The notes beneath the pieces are model-generated. The model made no database searches. It had not been told where the DNA came from and saw only the letters and a list, made by a program, of their open reading frames with translations. Positions 8,086-17,209 of a stretch of DNA of 64,000 nucleotides are shown piece by piece. The stretch comes from Clostridiales bacterium (GTDB lineage Bacteria; Acidobacteriota; Aminicenantia; Aminicenantales; UBA8522), in NCBI GenBank assembly GCA_029907205.1, contig JARYMI010000001.1:124001-188000 (forward strand). Direction: 5' to 3'. The position numbers were made by a program, and so were the translations under genes. Position 1 is the first letter of the stretch, and every line of letters begins with the position of its first letter.

Positions 8086-9657
8086 ATGAGAAGACGATTT
8101 AGTCTCATGAAGAAAAACTGCCAAACTATCTTAGCCGTGATCCTGGCCGTGGCCTTGGCCTCGACGTCGGCCTGTAAACCGCGCTCTGAAGAAATTGTCA
8201 TTCTTTTTTCTCATGACACTCACGGAACCTTTGAGCCGTATAAACTGAATCAGGAAAACGGCGGGAGATTGGTTGGCGGCATGGAGGCGACGAGTCATTA
8301 CCTAAACGAAATCAGAGCCAAGGAGAAGAACGTCTTTGTGATCGAAGCGGGGGACGTTCTGACTGGCACGCTGGCTTCCGAAATAAAATACAGGGGCGCG
8401 GACGGCGGGGCGATGATAGAGTTCCTGAACAGGCTCGGCTACGACGTCTGGTGTTTCGGAAACCACGATTTTGACAAAGGACAGAAAAATGCGCTCGCCC
8501 TATCAAAACTGGCCGGGTTCCCCACTGTCATGGCCAACATTGTCTATAAGAAAAGCGGCAAGCTTTTCGCAGAGCAGCCCTACCATATCTTCGATGTCGG
8601 AAGAATCAAGCTTGGGGTGATCTGCGTCATGGAAGAACATTTCTTGAGCGAGGTGCAGCAGGACAAGGTCGAAGGGCTGGCTGTCGAGCCCATCATCCCC
8701 ACTCTCAAATCCCATGTTCCTGAGATAGACAGGCAGACAGATTTGATCGTCGTCGTTTCTCACGGCTGGTTTAGCCAGGGTGTGCAGATAGCCGAGAATG
8801 TTCCCGGGGTCGATATTGTCCTGGCCGCTGCCGAGGACGGGAAGTTCGCTGAGGTCAACGGCGTCCTCGTGAAGTCGACCTTTGGCCACCAGAGAACCAT
8901 GGGCTATCTGAAAGTCAAGGTCAAAAACGATGCTGTCAGAAGTTATGAACAAGACCTCATCTGGCTCTGGGCGGACATCGACCTCAAGCCATCACCCGGA
9001 GTTGCAGAACTCGTTCGAGAAATCGAGGAATCCATCGACGCAGAATACGCCAAGGTCATTGGAGAAGCAAAAATGAACCTATCTGCCGGAGAATACCCGG
9101 GAACGGGAGGCCACGGCGAAAGCAACCTGGGAAACTGGATAACCGACGTCATGCGCTGGAAGACGAAAGCCCAGATTGCTTTCCACAACAGCAGAGGCAT
9201 CAGAGCCGATATCGCGGCTGGCCCGGTGAAAAGAGGCGACATCTTCAACACGTCTCCCTTCCACAACTCGCTTGTCGTCTTCAACCTCAGTGGCCGGCAG
9301 ATTAAAGAAGCGCTCGAGCACGATGTCGAAAGAGGCTGGGACAGGCTCCAGGTTTCGGGCATCAAATACAGATATTATCCAAAGCAGGCCAGGCCCTACG
9401 GAGAGAGAGTTTTCCAAGTGGAGGCAGACGGAGAGATCCTCGTCAAGTCCGGAAGAGTCCTCCTGCCTGATAAAACGTACACAGTTGTGGCCAACGATTA
9501 CCTGGCCAGCCAGGCCAGGGAGAAGTACTTCGGGTTTGCGGTGGAGAACTTGAGGAACACAGGCTTCCCTCTGGACATGACGTTGATGGAGTGGTTGGAA
9601 AAGCATCGGGTTATCGATTCGATGGTCGAAGGCCGGATCGTCGAAATCAAGAAATAA
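8086..9657 (+). CDS. 5'-nucleotidase/UshA-like metallophosphatase, probable lipoprotein
   Basis: About 523 residues. An N-terminal hydrophobic stretch (ILAVILAVALAST) runs into SAC, a non-canonical lipobox, suggesting an exported lipoprotein. The calcineurin-like metal motifs are in order: FSHDTHGTFEP, EAGDVLTGT, FGNHDFD and VVVSHGW. The C-terminal 5'-nucleotidase domain shows ESNLGNWITDVMRW, HNSRGIRADI and GDIFNTSPFHNSLVV. The family hydrolyses extracellular nucleotides or UDP-sugars to release phosphate and nucleoside. Starts at 8074, 8086 or 8107 are possible; 8086 has GGGGAGG just upstream, though close. It is monocistronic, with a low-complexity TATCGATTAT-rich stretch before it. Confidence 0.88.
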   Translation: MRRRFSLMKKNCQTILAVILAVALASTSACKPRSEEIVILFSHDTHGTFEPYKLNQENGGRLVGGMEATSHYLNEIRAKEKNVFVIEAGDVLTGTLASEIKYRGADGGAMIEFLNRLGYDVWCFGNHDFDKGQKNALALSKLAGFPTVMANIVYKKSGKLFAEQPYHIFDVGRIKLGVICVMEEHFLSEVQQDKVEGLAVEPIIPTLKSHVPEIDRQTDLIVVVSHGWFSQGVQIAENVPGVDIVLAAAEDGKFAEVNGVLVKSTFGHQRTMGYLKVKVKNDAVRSYEQDLIWLWADIDLKPSPGVAELVREIEESIDAEYAKVIGEAKMNLSAGEYPGTGGHGESNLGNWITDVMRWKTKAQIAFHNSRGIRADIAAGPVKRGDIFNTSPFHNSLVVFNLSGRQIKEALEHDVERGWDRLQVSGIKYRYYPKQARPYGERVFQVEADGEILVKSGRVLLPDKTYTVVANDYLASQAREKYFGFAVENLRNTGFPLDMTLMEWLEKHRVIDSMVEGRIVEIKK

Positions 9658-9683
9658 ATCGGCCTGGAAAAACAGGCGATTTC

Positions 9684-9712
9684 TTGAAATTCAACCTGTG
9701 TTATTCTACAAT
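9684..9712 (+). promoter_or_regulatory. promoter of murA, probably giving a leaderless mRNA
   Basis: TTGAAA at 9684-9689, a 17-bp spacer and TACAAT at 9707-9712. The expected start of transcription is about 9719, one or two bases before the murA ATG at 9721. No Shine-Dalgarno sequence precedes that ATG. Confidence 0.6.
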
Positions 9713-9720
9713 CAAGCCGG

Positions 9721-10983
9721 ATGGAAAAAATCAGAATCCTGGGCAATCCTTCTCTCCGGCTGAAGGGAAAAGTCAGGATCAGCGGGTCAAAAAACGCTGT
9801 GCTCCCGGCTATTGCCGCCGCTCTGCTCACGGAGGAACGCCTCCAATTGCAAAACATCCCGCGGGTGAAGGATGTTTTCACCATCCTCACCTTGATGGAA
9901 GAGCTAGGAGCGCGGTCCAAGCTCAAGAATAACTCCATTTCTATCCGCGCTAAGAGGATTACGTCGGATGAAGCTTCTTACGAGCTCGTCCGCTCGATGA
10001 GGGCGTCCATCCTGGTGCTGGGACCCCTGCTGGCGCGCTACGGGAAAGCCGTGGTCGCCTTGCCCGGAGGTTGCGCCATCGGGTCGAGGCCGATCGACCT
10101 CCACATTAGCGGCATGCAGAAGCTCGGCGCCTCGATCGCGCTCGAGCACGGATATATCAGAGCCGAAGCACCAAGGCTCAGGGGAGCGGACGTCGAGTTC
10201 GAGAAGAAGACGGTCGGCGGCACAGAAAACTTGCTGATGGCGGCCACCCTGGCCCAGGGAGAGACGGTCCTTAGAAACTGCGCGCTCGAGCCTGAGGTTG
10301 TCAACTTGTGCGAGCTATTAGTGAAGATGGGAGCCAGGATCGACGGCATCGGAGAGGAGGTTATCCGCATCCGCGGCGTGAAAGAGCTGGGCGGCGCCAC
10401 TCATGAGATCATTCCCGACCGGATCGAAGCCGGCACATTTCTCGTCGCCGGCGCTCTCGCCCAGGGCGATATCACCCTGGAGAATGTCGATCCCCGTCAT
10501 CTTGTGACAGTCATCGAGAGACTGCTCTTTTCGGGAGCCAGAGTCGATGGCCTCGACGACCGGACTCTCCGAGTTGTGGGCAGCGCGGAGATCAAACCTC
10601 AGGACATCACGACCTCGCCCTACCCCGGATTCCCCACGGACATGCAAGCTCAGTTCATGGTCCTGATGACACAAGCCTCGGGGGTCTCTATCATCACCGA
10701 AACGATTTTTGACCGTCGTTTCTCCCATGTCAATGAACTCCTCCGTCTTGGCGCCTCTATCGAGGTCCATGGGGATAAAGCCATCGTCAAGGGCAAAACA
10801 CCCCTGTCCGGAGCTGAAGTCATCGCCACCGACTTGAGGGCGTCGGCTTCTCTCATCCTGGCCGGCCTCATCGCCCGCGGCGAGACAGTCATCAACGACG
10901 TGGAACACCTCGACCGCGGCTATGAAAGGATCGAGGAAAAACTGAAGCTTCTCGGCGCCTCTATCGAAAGAATAAAATATTAA
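9721..10983 (+). CDS. murA: UDP-N-acetylglucosamine 1-carboxyvinyltransferase
   Basis: A 420-residue enzyme of the first committed step of peptidoglycan synthesis, transferring enolpyruvate from PEP to UDP-GlcNAc. The substrate-binding SGSKNAVLPAIAAAL motif (Lys-Asn) is at residues 21-35. The active-site loop LPGGCAIGSRPIDLH has Cys at 118, the residue alkylated by fosfomycin, so this is the fosfomycin-sensitive type by sequence. The catalytic Asp region is FPTDMQAQFM. Length is standard. It is followed 19 bases later by the UPF0173 hydrolase and may be cotranscribed with it. Confidence 0.96.
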   Translation: MEKIRILGNPSLRLKGKVRISGSKNAVLPAIAAALLTEERLQLQNIPRVKDVFTILTLMEELGARSKLKNNSISIRAKRITSDEASYELVRSMRASILVLGPLLARYGKAVVALPGGCAIGSRPIDLHISGMQKLGASIALEHGYIRAEAPRLRGADVEFEKKTVGGTENLLMAATLAQGETVLRNCALEPEVVNLCELLVKMGARIDGIGEEVIRIRGVKELGGATHEIIPDRIEAGTFLVAGALAQGDITLENVDPRHLVTVIERLLFSGARVDGLDDRTLRVVGSAEIKPQDITTSPYPGFPTDMQAQFMVLMTQASGVSIITETIFDRRFSHVNELLRLGASIEVHGDKAIVKGKTPLSGAEVIATDLRASASLILAGLIARGETVINDVEHLDRGYERIEEKLKLLGASIERIKY

Positions 10984-11002
10984 AAGGCAAGGAGGACTGG
11001 TC

Positions 11003-11656
11003 ATGGAAATCACCTGGCTAGGCCATGCAGCTGTCAAAATCAAAGGGTCAAGAACAGTCTATATCGACCCCTTTCTTACCGGCAACCCCGCGGCGGCCAT
11101 CGCCGCGGACAAAATCACGGAGGCGGACATCGTCATCGTCACCCACTGCCACGGCGACCATACGGGAGATGCCTTTGCGTTGGCCCAAAAAACCGGGGCG
11201 ACCCTGGTGGGCATCCATGAAATCGCTGTCGACGCCCAGGCAGAGGGAATCACCGCTGAAGGGATGAACATCGGCGGGACGGTTGACGTCAAAGGAGTCA
11301 AGGTTCACATGGTCCAGGCTCTCCATTCGGCAGAGAAGGGCTGCGCCGCCGGCGTGGTCGTGGAAATGGACGGAAAGCGGCTCTACCATGCCGGAGACAC
11401 CGGGCTAACTTACGACATGAAGATCATCGGCGAATTTTTCCACCCCGACCTGAGCTTCATCCCCATCGGGGACAGGTACACGATGGGCATTCCATCGGCA
11501 GCCAAGGCCGTCGAATTCGTCCAGACCAAGCGCGTGATCCCCATCCATTACGACACCTTCCCGATCGTCAAAGCCAGCCCGGAGGAATTCAAGCGCCGCG
11601 TCGGCAGCCTGGCGGAGGTCATCATCCTCAAACCGGGAGAATCCTTCACTCTCTAG
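11003..11656 (+). CDS. UPF0173 metal-dependent hydrolase (metallo-beta-lactamase fold)
   Basis: A 217-residue member of the metallo-beta-lactamase superfamily. The N-terminus MEITWLGHAAVKI, then IDPFLTGNP, the metal motif THCHGDHTGDA, and further ligands in LHSAEKG, HAGDTGLTYDM and PIHYDTFP define the UPF0173/YtkL-type group. The substrate is unknown. The ribosome-binding site AAGGAGG is well placed. It lies in the murA transcription unit. Confidence 0.9.
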   Translation: MEITWLGHAAVKIKGSRTVYIDPFLTGNPAAAIAADKITEADIVIVTHCHGDHTGDAFALAQKTGATLVGIHEIAVDAQAEGITAEGMNIGGTVDVKGVKVHMVQALHSAEKGCAAGVVVEMDGKRLYHAGDTGLTYDMKIIGEFFHPDLSFIPIGDRYTMGIPSAAKAVEFVQTKRVIPIHYDTFPIVKASPEEFKRRVGSLAEVIILKPGESFTL

Positions 11657-11700
11657 CCATAGCGTCACCAAACTTCAAGACACTAGCTGGACTCAGAAGA

Positions 11701-12603
11701 ATGGCCGATATCGCCATCATCGGAGCTGGGCGCCTGGGCACGAGCTTAGGCCGAGCACTGGCGGCAAAAGGACACGCCATCAAGGCCGTCACCTGCCGCA
11801 GGACCGCCTCGGCCCGGGAGAGCCGGAAGATCATCGGTCAGGGCGTAAGCACCACGGACAACTCGGCTGCCGCTCGCCGCGGAGACATCATTTTTCTTTG
11901 CCTTCCCGATGAAGATATTCCAAAGGCCGCTGCTGTGCTCTCCCGCTCGCGGATTGAATGGCGCCAAAAAATCGTCTTCCATACGAGCGGCCTGCTCCCG
12001 GCGTCAGTCCTTAAGCCTCTTCAAAATAAAGGCGCTGCAACAGCTTCCTTTCATCCAGTCCAGTCTTTCGCCCGGAAGGAGACTTCGCCTGGCCATTTTA
12101 AGGGAGTTTATTTTGGCCTTGAAGGCGACAGAAAGGCCTGCCGCATAGGAAGAGAGATTGCCCGCGAGTTAGGCGGCCGTGCTTTTCTCCTTTCCGCAGA
12201 GACAAAGCCGGCTTACCATGCTGCCTGCGCTGTTGCTTCTAATTTTCTTGTCGTCCTGTTAGACGCGGCCGTCCATCTTCTCGGCCAGGCTGGGATCGAG
12301 AAAAATAAGGCTTTTAGCCTGCTTTTTCCGCTCGTGGAAAGAACTTTACAGAATGTCAAGAAATTTGACATGCCTGCTTCCCTGACCGGTCCTGTGGCCA
12401 GGGGAGATCACGCTTCTGTCAAGGCTCACCTCGAGGCTCTCCGCCGTCTTCCGGGATACGCCAATGCCTACAAGGCTCTTTCCCTTTTAGCCCTGGAACA
12501 GGCCAAGGCCAGGGGACTGCCGCCTCATAAAGTCAGGGCATTGAAAAAATTGCTGGGAGGTAAACAACCTCTTCATCGAGCTCGACCCCAAAATCTTTCC
12601 TAA
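11701..12603 (+). CDS. Rossmann-fold DUF2520-type protein
   Basis: A 300-residue protein with an N-terminal dinucleotide-binding fold (IAIIGAGRLGTSLGRAL, then FLCLPDEDIP) and a helical C-terminal part containing SFHPVQSFA and a KPAYHAACAVASNF motif. This two-domain layout matches the DUF2520/ProC-like family, a probable NAD(P)-dependent oxidoreductase whose substrate is not known. Its last 71 bases overlap the 3' end of murB, which runs the opposite way. It starts 44 bases after the UPF0173 gene. Confidence 0.8.
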   Translation: MADIAIIGAGRLGTSLGRALAAKGHAIKAVTCRRTASARESRKIIGQGVSTTDNSAAARRGDIIFLCLPDEDIPKAAAVLSRSRIEWRQKIVFHTSGLLPASVLKPLQNKGAATASFHPVQSFARKETSPGHFKGVYFGLEGDRKACRIGREIARELGGRAFLLSAETKPAYHAACAVASNFLVVLLDAAVHLLGQAGIEKNKAFSLLFPLVERTLQNVKKFDMPASLTGPVARGDHASVKAHLEALRRLPGYANAYKALSLLALEQAKARGLPPHKVRALKKLLGGKQPLHRARPQNLS

Positions 12604-13477
12604 CCCTGTCCTTGAGCTCCTGAGCAAGGAGAAGGACATCCCTGGCCCTGGCCCTGCCGAGGTTGATGATGAAATTCGCATGTCCTGCAAACACGGCCGC
12701 ATCCCCGATTTTCAGCCCTTTGGCGCCTGCCTTTTCCAAAAGATAGCCCGCGGCAACTTTGGTCCCGTCGGCCTGGATAGGATTCTTGAAATAGCTCCCA
12801 GCATAGGCTGTTTTCGTAGAAGGATGCCGAGTCTTCCTTTCCTCCAGGTTTTTCTCTATCTCGGCCTTAATTTTCTCCCTGTCCCCTTTCTTGAGCTGGA
12901 AAACGGCTTTCACCAGGGTCAAGTGCCTTTTTTTAAGCGATGAATGCCGGTAGCCGAATTCGAAGTACTTGTTGTCAACCAGGAAATCCCGGCCATGTCC
13001 ATCCATGAGAACGGCTTCTTTTAAAACATCTCCCACCGACCGGCCGAAAGCGCCGGCGTTTCCGAAGATAGCCCCGCCGACTGTCCCAGGAATCCCGGCT
13101 GCAAACTCCAGGCCTCGGAGGCCCTCGGCTGCGGCAAACTCCACCAGGTCTGATAGCGAAGTGCCGCAGAAAGTCTCTACTCTGCCCCCCTTGAGTTTCT
13201 TTATCCCCTGGACTTCGTTCCTGATGATGAGTCCGCGAAACCCCTCATCATCAAATAAAATGTTCGTGCCCGAGCCGATCACATAAAAAGAGAGGCGGCG
13301 GCTTCGGGCAAAACGGATGGAGGACCGGAGCTCTTGCGGGGAACGGGCGGCAAAAAAAAAGTCGGCCCTGCCCCCAATTTTAAAATTCGAATAAAGCCGG
13401 AGGCTAACCGACTGCCGCAGTGTCCGTTTTACCTCCGTCCTGAAAAGGCGGGCAATTGCAGCGCGATCGGGCATCAT
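12533..13477 (-). CDS. murB: UDP-N-acetylenolpyruvoylglucosamine reductase
   Basis: A 314-residue FAD enzyme that reduces the MurA product to UDP-N-acetylmuramate. Visible are the FAD-binding regions YVIGSGTNIL and GLEFAAGIPGTVGGAIFGNAGA, the catalytic tyrosine/serine region in FGYRHSSLK and AYAGSYFKNP (active-site Ser), and an Ala-Gly-Lys-like segment LEKAGAKGLKIGDA. It lacks the large extra loop of type I enzymes, so it looks like type II. The reading frame extends to a TTG at 13504; ATG 13477 is the more plausible start. The convergent 71-bp overlap with the DUF2520 gene is real in both frames. It lies 2.8 kb from murA, which is on the other strand. Confidence 0.93.
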   Translation of the reverse strand: MMPDRAAIARLFRTEVKRTLRQSVSLRLYSNFKIGGRADFFFAARSPQELRSSIRFARSRRLSFYVIGSGTNILFDDEGFRGLIIRNEVQGIKKLKGGRVETFCGTSLSDLVEFAAAEGLRGLEFAAGIPGTVGGAIFGNAGAFGRSVGDVLKEAVLMDGHGRDFLVDNKYFEFGYRHSSLKKRHLTLVKAVFQLKKGDREKIKAEIEKNLEERKTRHPSTKTAYAGSYFKNPIQADGTKVAAGYLLEKAGAKGLKIGDAAVFAGHANFIINLGRARARDVLLLAQELKDRVRKDFGVELDEEVVYLPAIFSMP

Positions 13478-13560
13478 GGTTTCAATTCTATCTGATGAGG
13501 CCAAGAAAAGGAAGGGGGCCTATGGTAGCCTCCTGCACCATGTCCTCTTGGCACGTATTT

Positions 13561-13569
13561 TGCTATAAT
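13561..13569 (+). promoter_or_regulatory. extended -10 promoter upstream of the TPR protein
   Basis: TGCTATAAT is a perfect extended -10 (TG, one base, TATAAT). No good -35 lies 17 bases upstream, as is usual for this class. Transcription would begin near 13576, about 65 bases before ATG 13642. Confidence 0.55.
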
Positions 13570-13641
13570 AGAGGCGGCTTCATATTGACAAGCGGGATTG
13601 TTCAGGTTATCATGCTAAAAATTTTGGTGCGAGGTTTAGCC

Positions 13642-14832
13642 ATGATCAAGAAAGTCGCTCCGCTGCTCGTTCTGAGTTTGATGATTTTCCCACCCCTAAC
13701 AGCGCAGGTCGATCCATGCGACGAAGCCTACATCAAGGCCATGACAGCTCAAACGCCGGCTCAAAGAGCTCAACTGCTCAAGGACTTCATCAGCAAATGC
13801 GGCGGGAAAGGAATCCAGAACGAGAATTTCGCTTACGCCAATCTTTCCCTTATGGAATATCCCGGCAAAACAGCCAAGGATGCTATCGACCACGGAGAAA
13901 AAGCCCTGGCTCTTGGGGGGCTGGATGATCTGACGAAATGCCAGGTTCTTATCCAGCTTTCAGCCCTGTACAGCCAATCTGGACAGAACCTGGAGAAAGC
14001 AAAAACCCATGCCACACAGGTGATCGAAACCGCCAAAGCCGCCAAGGCGAAGGGAGGGGGCATCGAGAGCGCTGCCCAGTGGAACCAGCTCATCGGCGCC
14101 GGACATTTCACGCTCGGCCAGGCTCAGGAAAAGGCCAAGGACTACAAAGGAGCGGTTGACTCTTATGTCGCTTCTTACGGCCTGCTGAAAAACGCCCAGA
14201 TCATTGCGACCGTCAAGAAACTCGGCAAATTGCTCTACGATGCCAAGGCCTACGGAGACGCCGAAAAAGCTTTCAAGGCTTCCTACGCTGCGACCAAGGA
14301 TTTTGAGAGCACACTTTTTTACGCCAAATCCCTTTTCCGTAACAATAAAAACGGCGAATCTCTGACTTATTTCAAGGAGGCCTACGCCAAGCAAAAAAGC
14401 GGCGAGATCGCTTACAACATCGGCATCATCCTGGCGAAAGACGCCAAGGCTAACCCCGCCCTGGCTCCGGAAGCCATCCGTTATCTGTTAGAAGCAAGCT
14501 TCACTTATCCCTCTCAGTCTGAGCAGGCCATGAAGCTGGCCGAAAATCTTTTCTTCCTGTCCAATAAAGAGATCAAGTACAACGAGACGGTGGCTGAGAT
14601 TCAGGCCCGGAGCAAGAAAATTGACGAGCTAACCGCCGCGTACAACGCCAAGTTCGGCGGCAAGGAGGAAGAGGACCTCAACGACGCTGAGAAAAAAGAA
14701 ATGAAAGCCCTGCTGGCCAGCATCGAAGCCGAACAAAAAGCTTTAGAAAGACTCCAGGCCGAGCAGAACATGGCCATCGCCAAGTTCAACAAACTCTTAG
14801 ATGACACGAAACTGAGGCTGGGAATTAAATAA
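13642..14832 (+). CDS. exported TPR-repeat protein
   Basis: A 396-residue protein. MIKKVAPLLVLSLMIFPPLTAQ is a typical signal peptide ending near Ala-Gln, so the protein is probably periplasmic. The body is made of Ala/Lys-rich helix pairs with tetratricopeptide spacing (for example KLGKLLYDAKAYGDAEKAFK and KSGEIAYNIGIILAKDA). A charged coiled-coil tail of about 70 residues follows (NDAEKKEMKALLASIEAEQK). TPR proteins act as scaffolds; no enzyme motif is seen. ATG 13642 has GAGG 7 bases upstream and fits the signal peptide; a longer in-frame ORF runs back to 13456 but lacks support. The promoter at 13561 agrees with this start. Confidence 0.8.
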   Translation: MIKKVAPLLVLSLMIFPPLTAQVDPCDEAYIKAMTAQTPAQRAQLLKDFISKCGGKGIQNENFAYANLSLMEYPGKTAKDAIDHGEKALALGGLDDLTKCQVLIQLSALYSQSGQNLEKAKTHATQVIETAKAAKAKGGGIESAAQWNQLIGAGHFTLGQAQEKAKDYKGAVDSYVASYGLLKNAQIIATVKKLGKLLYDAKAYGDAEKAFKASYAATKDFESTLFYAKSLFRNNKNGESLTYFKEAYAKQKSGEIAYNIGIILAKDAKANPALAPEAIRYLLEASFTYPSQSEQAMKLAENLFFLSNKEIKYNETVAEIQARSKKIDELTAAYNAKFGGKEEEDLNDAEKKEMKALLASIEAEQKALERLQAEQNMAIAKFNKLLDDTKLRLGIK

Positions 14833-14839
14833 TTCCGCC

Positions 14840-16279
14840 TTATTTTTTCTTGGGCCCGAAGATGTTGATGGAAAAGAGGCCCTTGAGTCCCCTTTTTTTA
14901 GCTCCCTTCCCGAGCGCCTCGAGCTCACGCCGGGCCAGGTCGTGATCGTGGTCTAACTCCAGGGCTTTCTGGAATGATTTCGTCGCCTTGGCCAGCAGAC
15001 CTTCCTTTTTATAGAGCAAACCTAAGCCGACATATGCCTCGGGATTCCACGGCTCCAGCTCCCTCGCCTTTAAAAAGTGTTCTTCTGCTTTTCGGTGATA
15101 TGAGGGAATCTTCGCTTCCGTCATGGCCAGAAGCAGGAAATAATCGGCCTTGTCTCTCTTCAAGCTGAGAGCTTCCTCGAGAAGGATGAGAGCATCTTCA
15201 TGCCTTCCAAGGTTATAAAGTGTCTTAGCCTGGCGGAATTTGACGTCCGCTCTCCGGGAAAAATCGCGGCTATCTTCCTTCGCTGCGGCAGGGGACTTCG
15301 CGTCGTACTCTTTTCTCAGCGCCTTGTCGCTTAACGTGCGGTAGGCCTTGGTGACAGCATCAAAGACCTCTCCGATTCGAACTCTGTAATGATCGTTAAC
15401 AGAGCGGTCAAACCTGTCTGGGTGGAACTTTCGCGCCAGTTGAAAATAGGCTTTTTTTATCTCGTCTTCAGAAGCCTCTTTGCCAACATGAAGAATCTGG
15501 TAGTAGTTCATCGAGGTAATCTTCTCGCGGAATTTCAGGATTTCTTCGATTTTCTCCTGAGCTTCCGCGCTGGGGGCCTCCACTCTTTTTTGCGTCTCCG
15601 GCAGAGCCTCATCCTCATCCCGGAGATCAATCATGTTCAAGCAATACAGGAGATACAGAGTTTTCCAGAAAAATTCAGGGTTGTACTTCAGCCGTCGCCA
15701 TAGAGTCTCGCAATTTCCCTCCCCCTCAATCCTGCTCAGCATCTCCTTCTCCTCCTCGGTCAAGAGATGCTGAAGCTTTCCAGCCTTGGATGGATAGGCG
15801 ATCCTCTTGGCGAAATATTTTTGGAGGGCAGGGTCGGGTTTCATGCGCCTGATCCCGTCTTCGATCAAATAGGGAACGTTAATTCTGGTTGCGAAATCTT
15901 GGCCGATGAGCGAAGCCTTTTCATAAAAAGCGATTTCACCGTCGAAATAAGGGAACAGGCTCAACCCGATCTCTCTAATCTGGTAGGTCACACCGTCCTC
16001 TACATTCCTTTGAGAGGTCAGCCCCTTCTTGGTCAAACTCTTGCCGATGGCCTGACCTGGCTCGATGTAGCGCTCAATCTTTGAGTGGGCTTCATCTGAG
16101 ATCTTTCCCAGCTTGAACAGGATCTCGCCAAGCCTCTCCTCGGGAACATTGGTTTTGGCATTGACCAGGTCTCCGTTCTCGAAGAAAAGGACCTTCTGGA
16201 TCGGGCCGCGCTTGAAGATGATCTGCCCACTCAGTTTATTGAAGCAGACCCTGCGAAGGTAAACGGCGATGTGATTCAT
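14840..16279 (-). CDS. DUF4388-like, J-domain and TPR protein
   Basis: A 479-residue cytoplasmic protein with three parts. Residues 1-110 look like a DUF4388/PATAN module (LSGQIIFKRGPIQKVLFFEN, then GEILFKLGKIS). A J-domain sits near residue 265 (NYYQILHVGKEASEDEIKKA) with the HPD tripeptide in KFHPDRFD that stimulates DnaK ATPase. The last 130 residues contain at least two tetratricopeptide repeats (AYVGLGLLYKKEGLLAKATK). Such architectures occur in delta-proteobacteria and Acidobacteria-like lineages and suggest a DnaK co-chaperone or scaffold; the client is unknown. It is convergent with the exported TPR gene, with 7 bases between stops. Confidence 0.8.
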   Translation of the reverse strand: MNHIAVYLRRVCFNKLSGQIIFKRGPIQKVLFFENGDLVNAKTNVPEERLGEILFKLGKISDEAHSKIERYIEPGQAIGKSLTKKGLTSQRNVEDGVTYQIREIGLSLFPYFDGEIAFYEKASLIGQDFATRINVPYLIEDGIRRMKPDPALQKYFAKRIAYPSKAGKLQHLLTEEEKEMLSRIEGEGNCETLWRRLKYNPEFFWKTLYLLYCLNMIDLRDEDEALPETQKRVEAPSAEAQEKIEEILKFREKITSMNYYQILHVGKEASEDEIKKAYFQLARKFHPDRFDRSVNDHYRVRIGEVFDAVTKAYRTLSDKALRKEYDAKSPAAAKEDSRDFSRRADVKFRQAKTLYNLGRHEDALILLEEALSLKRDKADYFLLLAMTEAKIPSYHRKAEEHFLKARELEPWNPEAYVGLGLLYKKEGLLAKATKSFQKALELDHDHDLARRELEALGKGAKKRGLKGLFSINIFGPKKK

Positions 16280-16360
16280 GCCTTCCCTGTCACCTAATTA
16301 TATATAGCTCAGTCGGCCGTCAAATTGCAAACGCTGACAAAATATGCTAATTAGTGTCCT

Positions 16361-17209
16361 ATGAGAATCAGCCTGGCGCAGGTCGCGCCCCGCCTAGGCG
16401 ATCTCCAGAAAAACTTCGAACTTCATCACTATTTTATCGAAAAAGCCAGGAAGAAAAAAGCCGACCTCATCGTTTTCCCCGAGCTGAGCCTCACCGGCTA
16501 CACGCTCATGGACATGGTCCAGGAAGTCGGGCTCAACCCGGCCAAAGCCCCCCTCTTCAAGCGCCTCAGAGCATTGAGCCGCGACATCGACATCGTCCCG
16601 GGGTTTGTCGAAGAGAAAGAACCGGGGCTTTTTTATAACTCGGCGGCCTATCTCTCCAAAGGCCAGATCCTTCACATCCATCGAAAGGTCTTTCTTCCTA
16701 CTTACGGAATGTTCGAAGAAGGGAAATTCTTCGGTCAGGGGAAGAACTTCCGGCCCTTCCCAACGCCCTTCGGGAAAGTGGGGCTGATGATCTGCCGGGA
16801 TTTCCTCAGCTTCGGAGCGGGCTACATTCTTTTTGTGGGGGGAGCCGAGGTCATCATCGTCATCAGCGCAGCCCCTGGCCGGGGGTTTTCAGACGAAGGC
16901 GGGTTCGCCACGAGCCGGATGTGGGAGCTCATGGGAGAAGCGCTGTCCTTTTTCTCTTCCTCTTTCGTCGCCTACTCCAACCGCGTTGGGTTTGAGGACG
17001 GAAAAGCTTTTGCCGGAGGCTCTTTTATTTACAATCCTCTGGGAAACCTTGTCGCCAAAGCTCCCGCCGTTGATGAGCAATTGATAATCGCCGACCTTGA
17101 CCTTGAGGAAGTCCGGAGCGCGCGCAAAAAGTGGCCTTTTAAGAGGGATGACAGGCCCGAGCTTCTTCTCCAGGCTCTCCAAAGGATCGTTTACGATAAT
17201 GAAGATTAA
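16361..17209 (+). CDS. nitrilase-family glutaminase partner of NAD synthetase
   Basis: A 282-residue carbon-nitrogen hydrolase. The Glu-Lys-Cys triad is recognisable: Glu in FPELSLTGYTLMD, Lys in IHRKVFLPTYGMFEEG, and Cys in LMICRDFLSFGAG. The sequence resembles the N-terminal glutaminase domain of glutamine-dependent NAD synthetase, and the next gene, overlapping by 11 bases, is a separate synthetase domain. The likely role is to release ammonia from glutamine for NadE. Most bacteria with the glutamine-dependent form carry both domains on one chain of about 550-680 residues. No good Shine-Dalgarno sequence precedes the ATG. Confidence 0.8.
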   Translation: MRISLAQVAPRLGDLQKNFELHHYFIEKARKKKADLIVFPELSLTGYTLMDMVQEVGLNPAKAPLFKRLRALSRDIDIVPGFVEEKEPGLFYNSAAYLSKGQILHIHRKVFLPTYGMFEEGKFFGQGKNFRPFPTPFGKVGLMICRDFLSFGAGYILFVGGAEVIIVISAAPGRGFSDEGGFATSRMWELMGEALSFFSSSFVAYSNRVGFEDGKAFAGGSFIYNPLGNLVAKAPAVDEQLIIADLDLEEVRSARKKWPFKRDDRPELLLQALQRIVYDNED

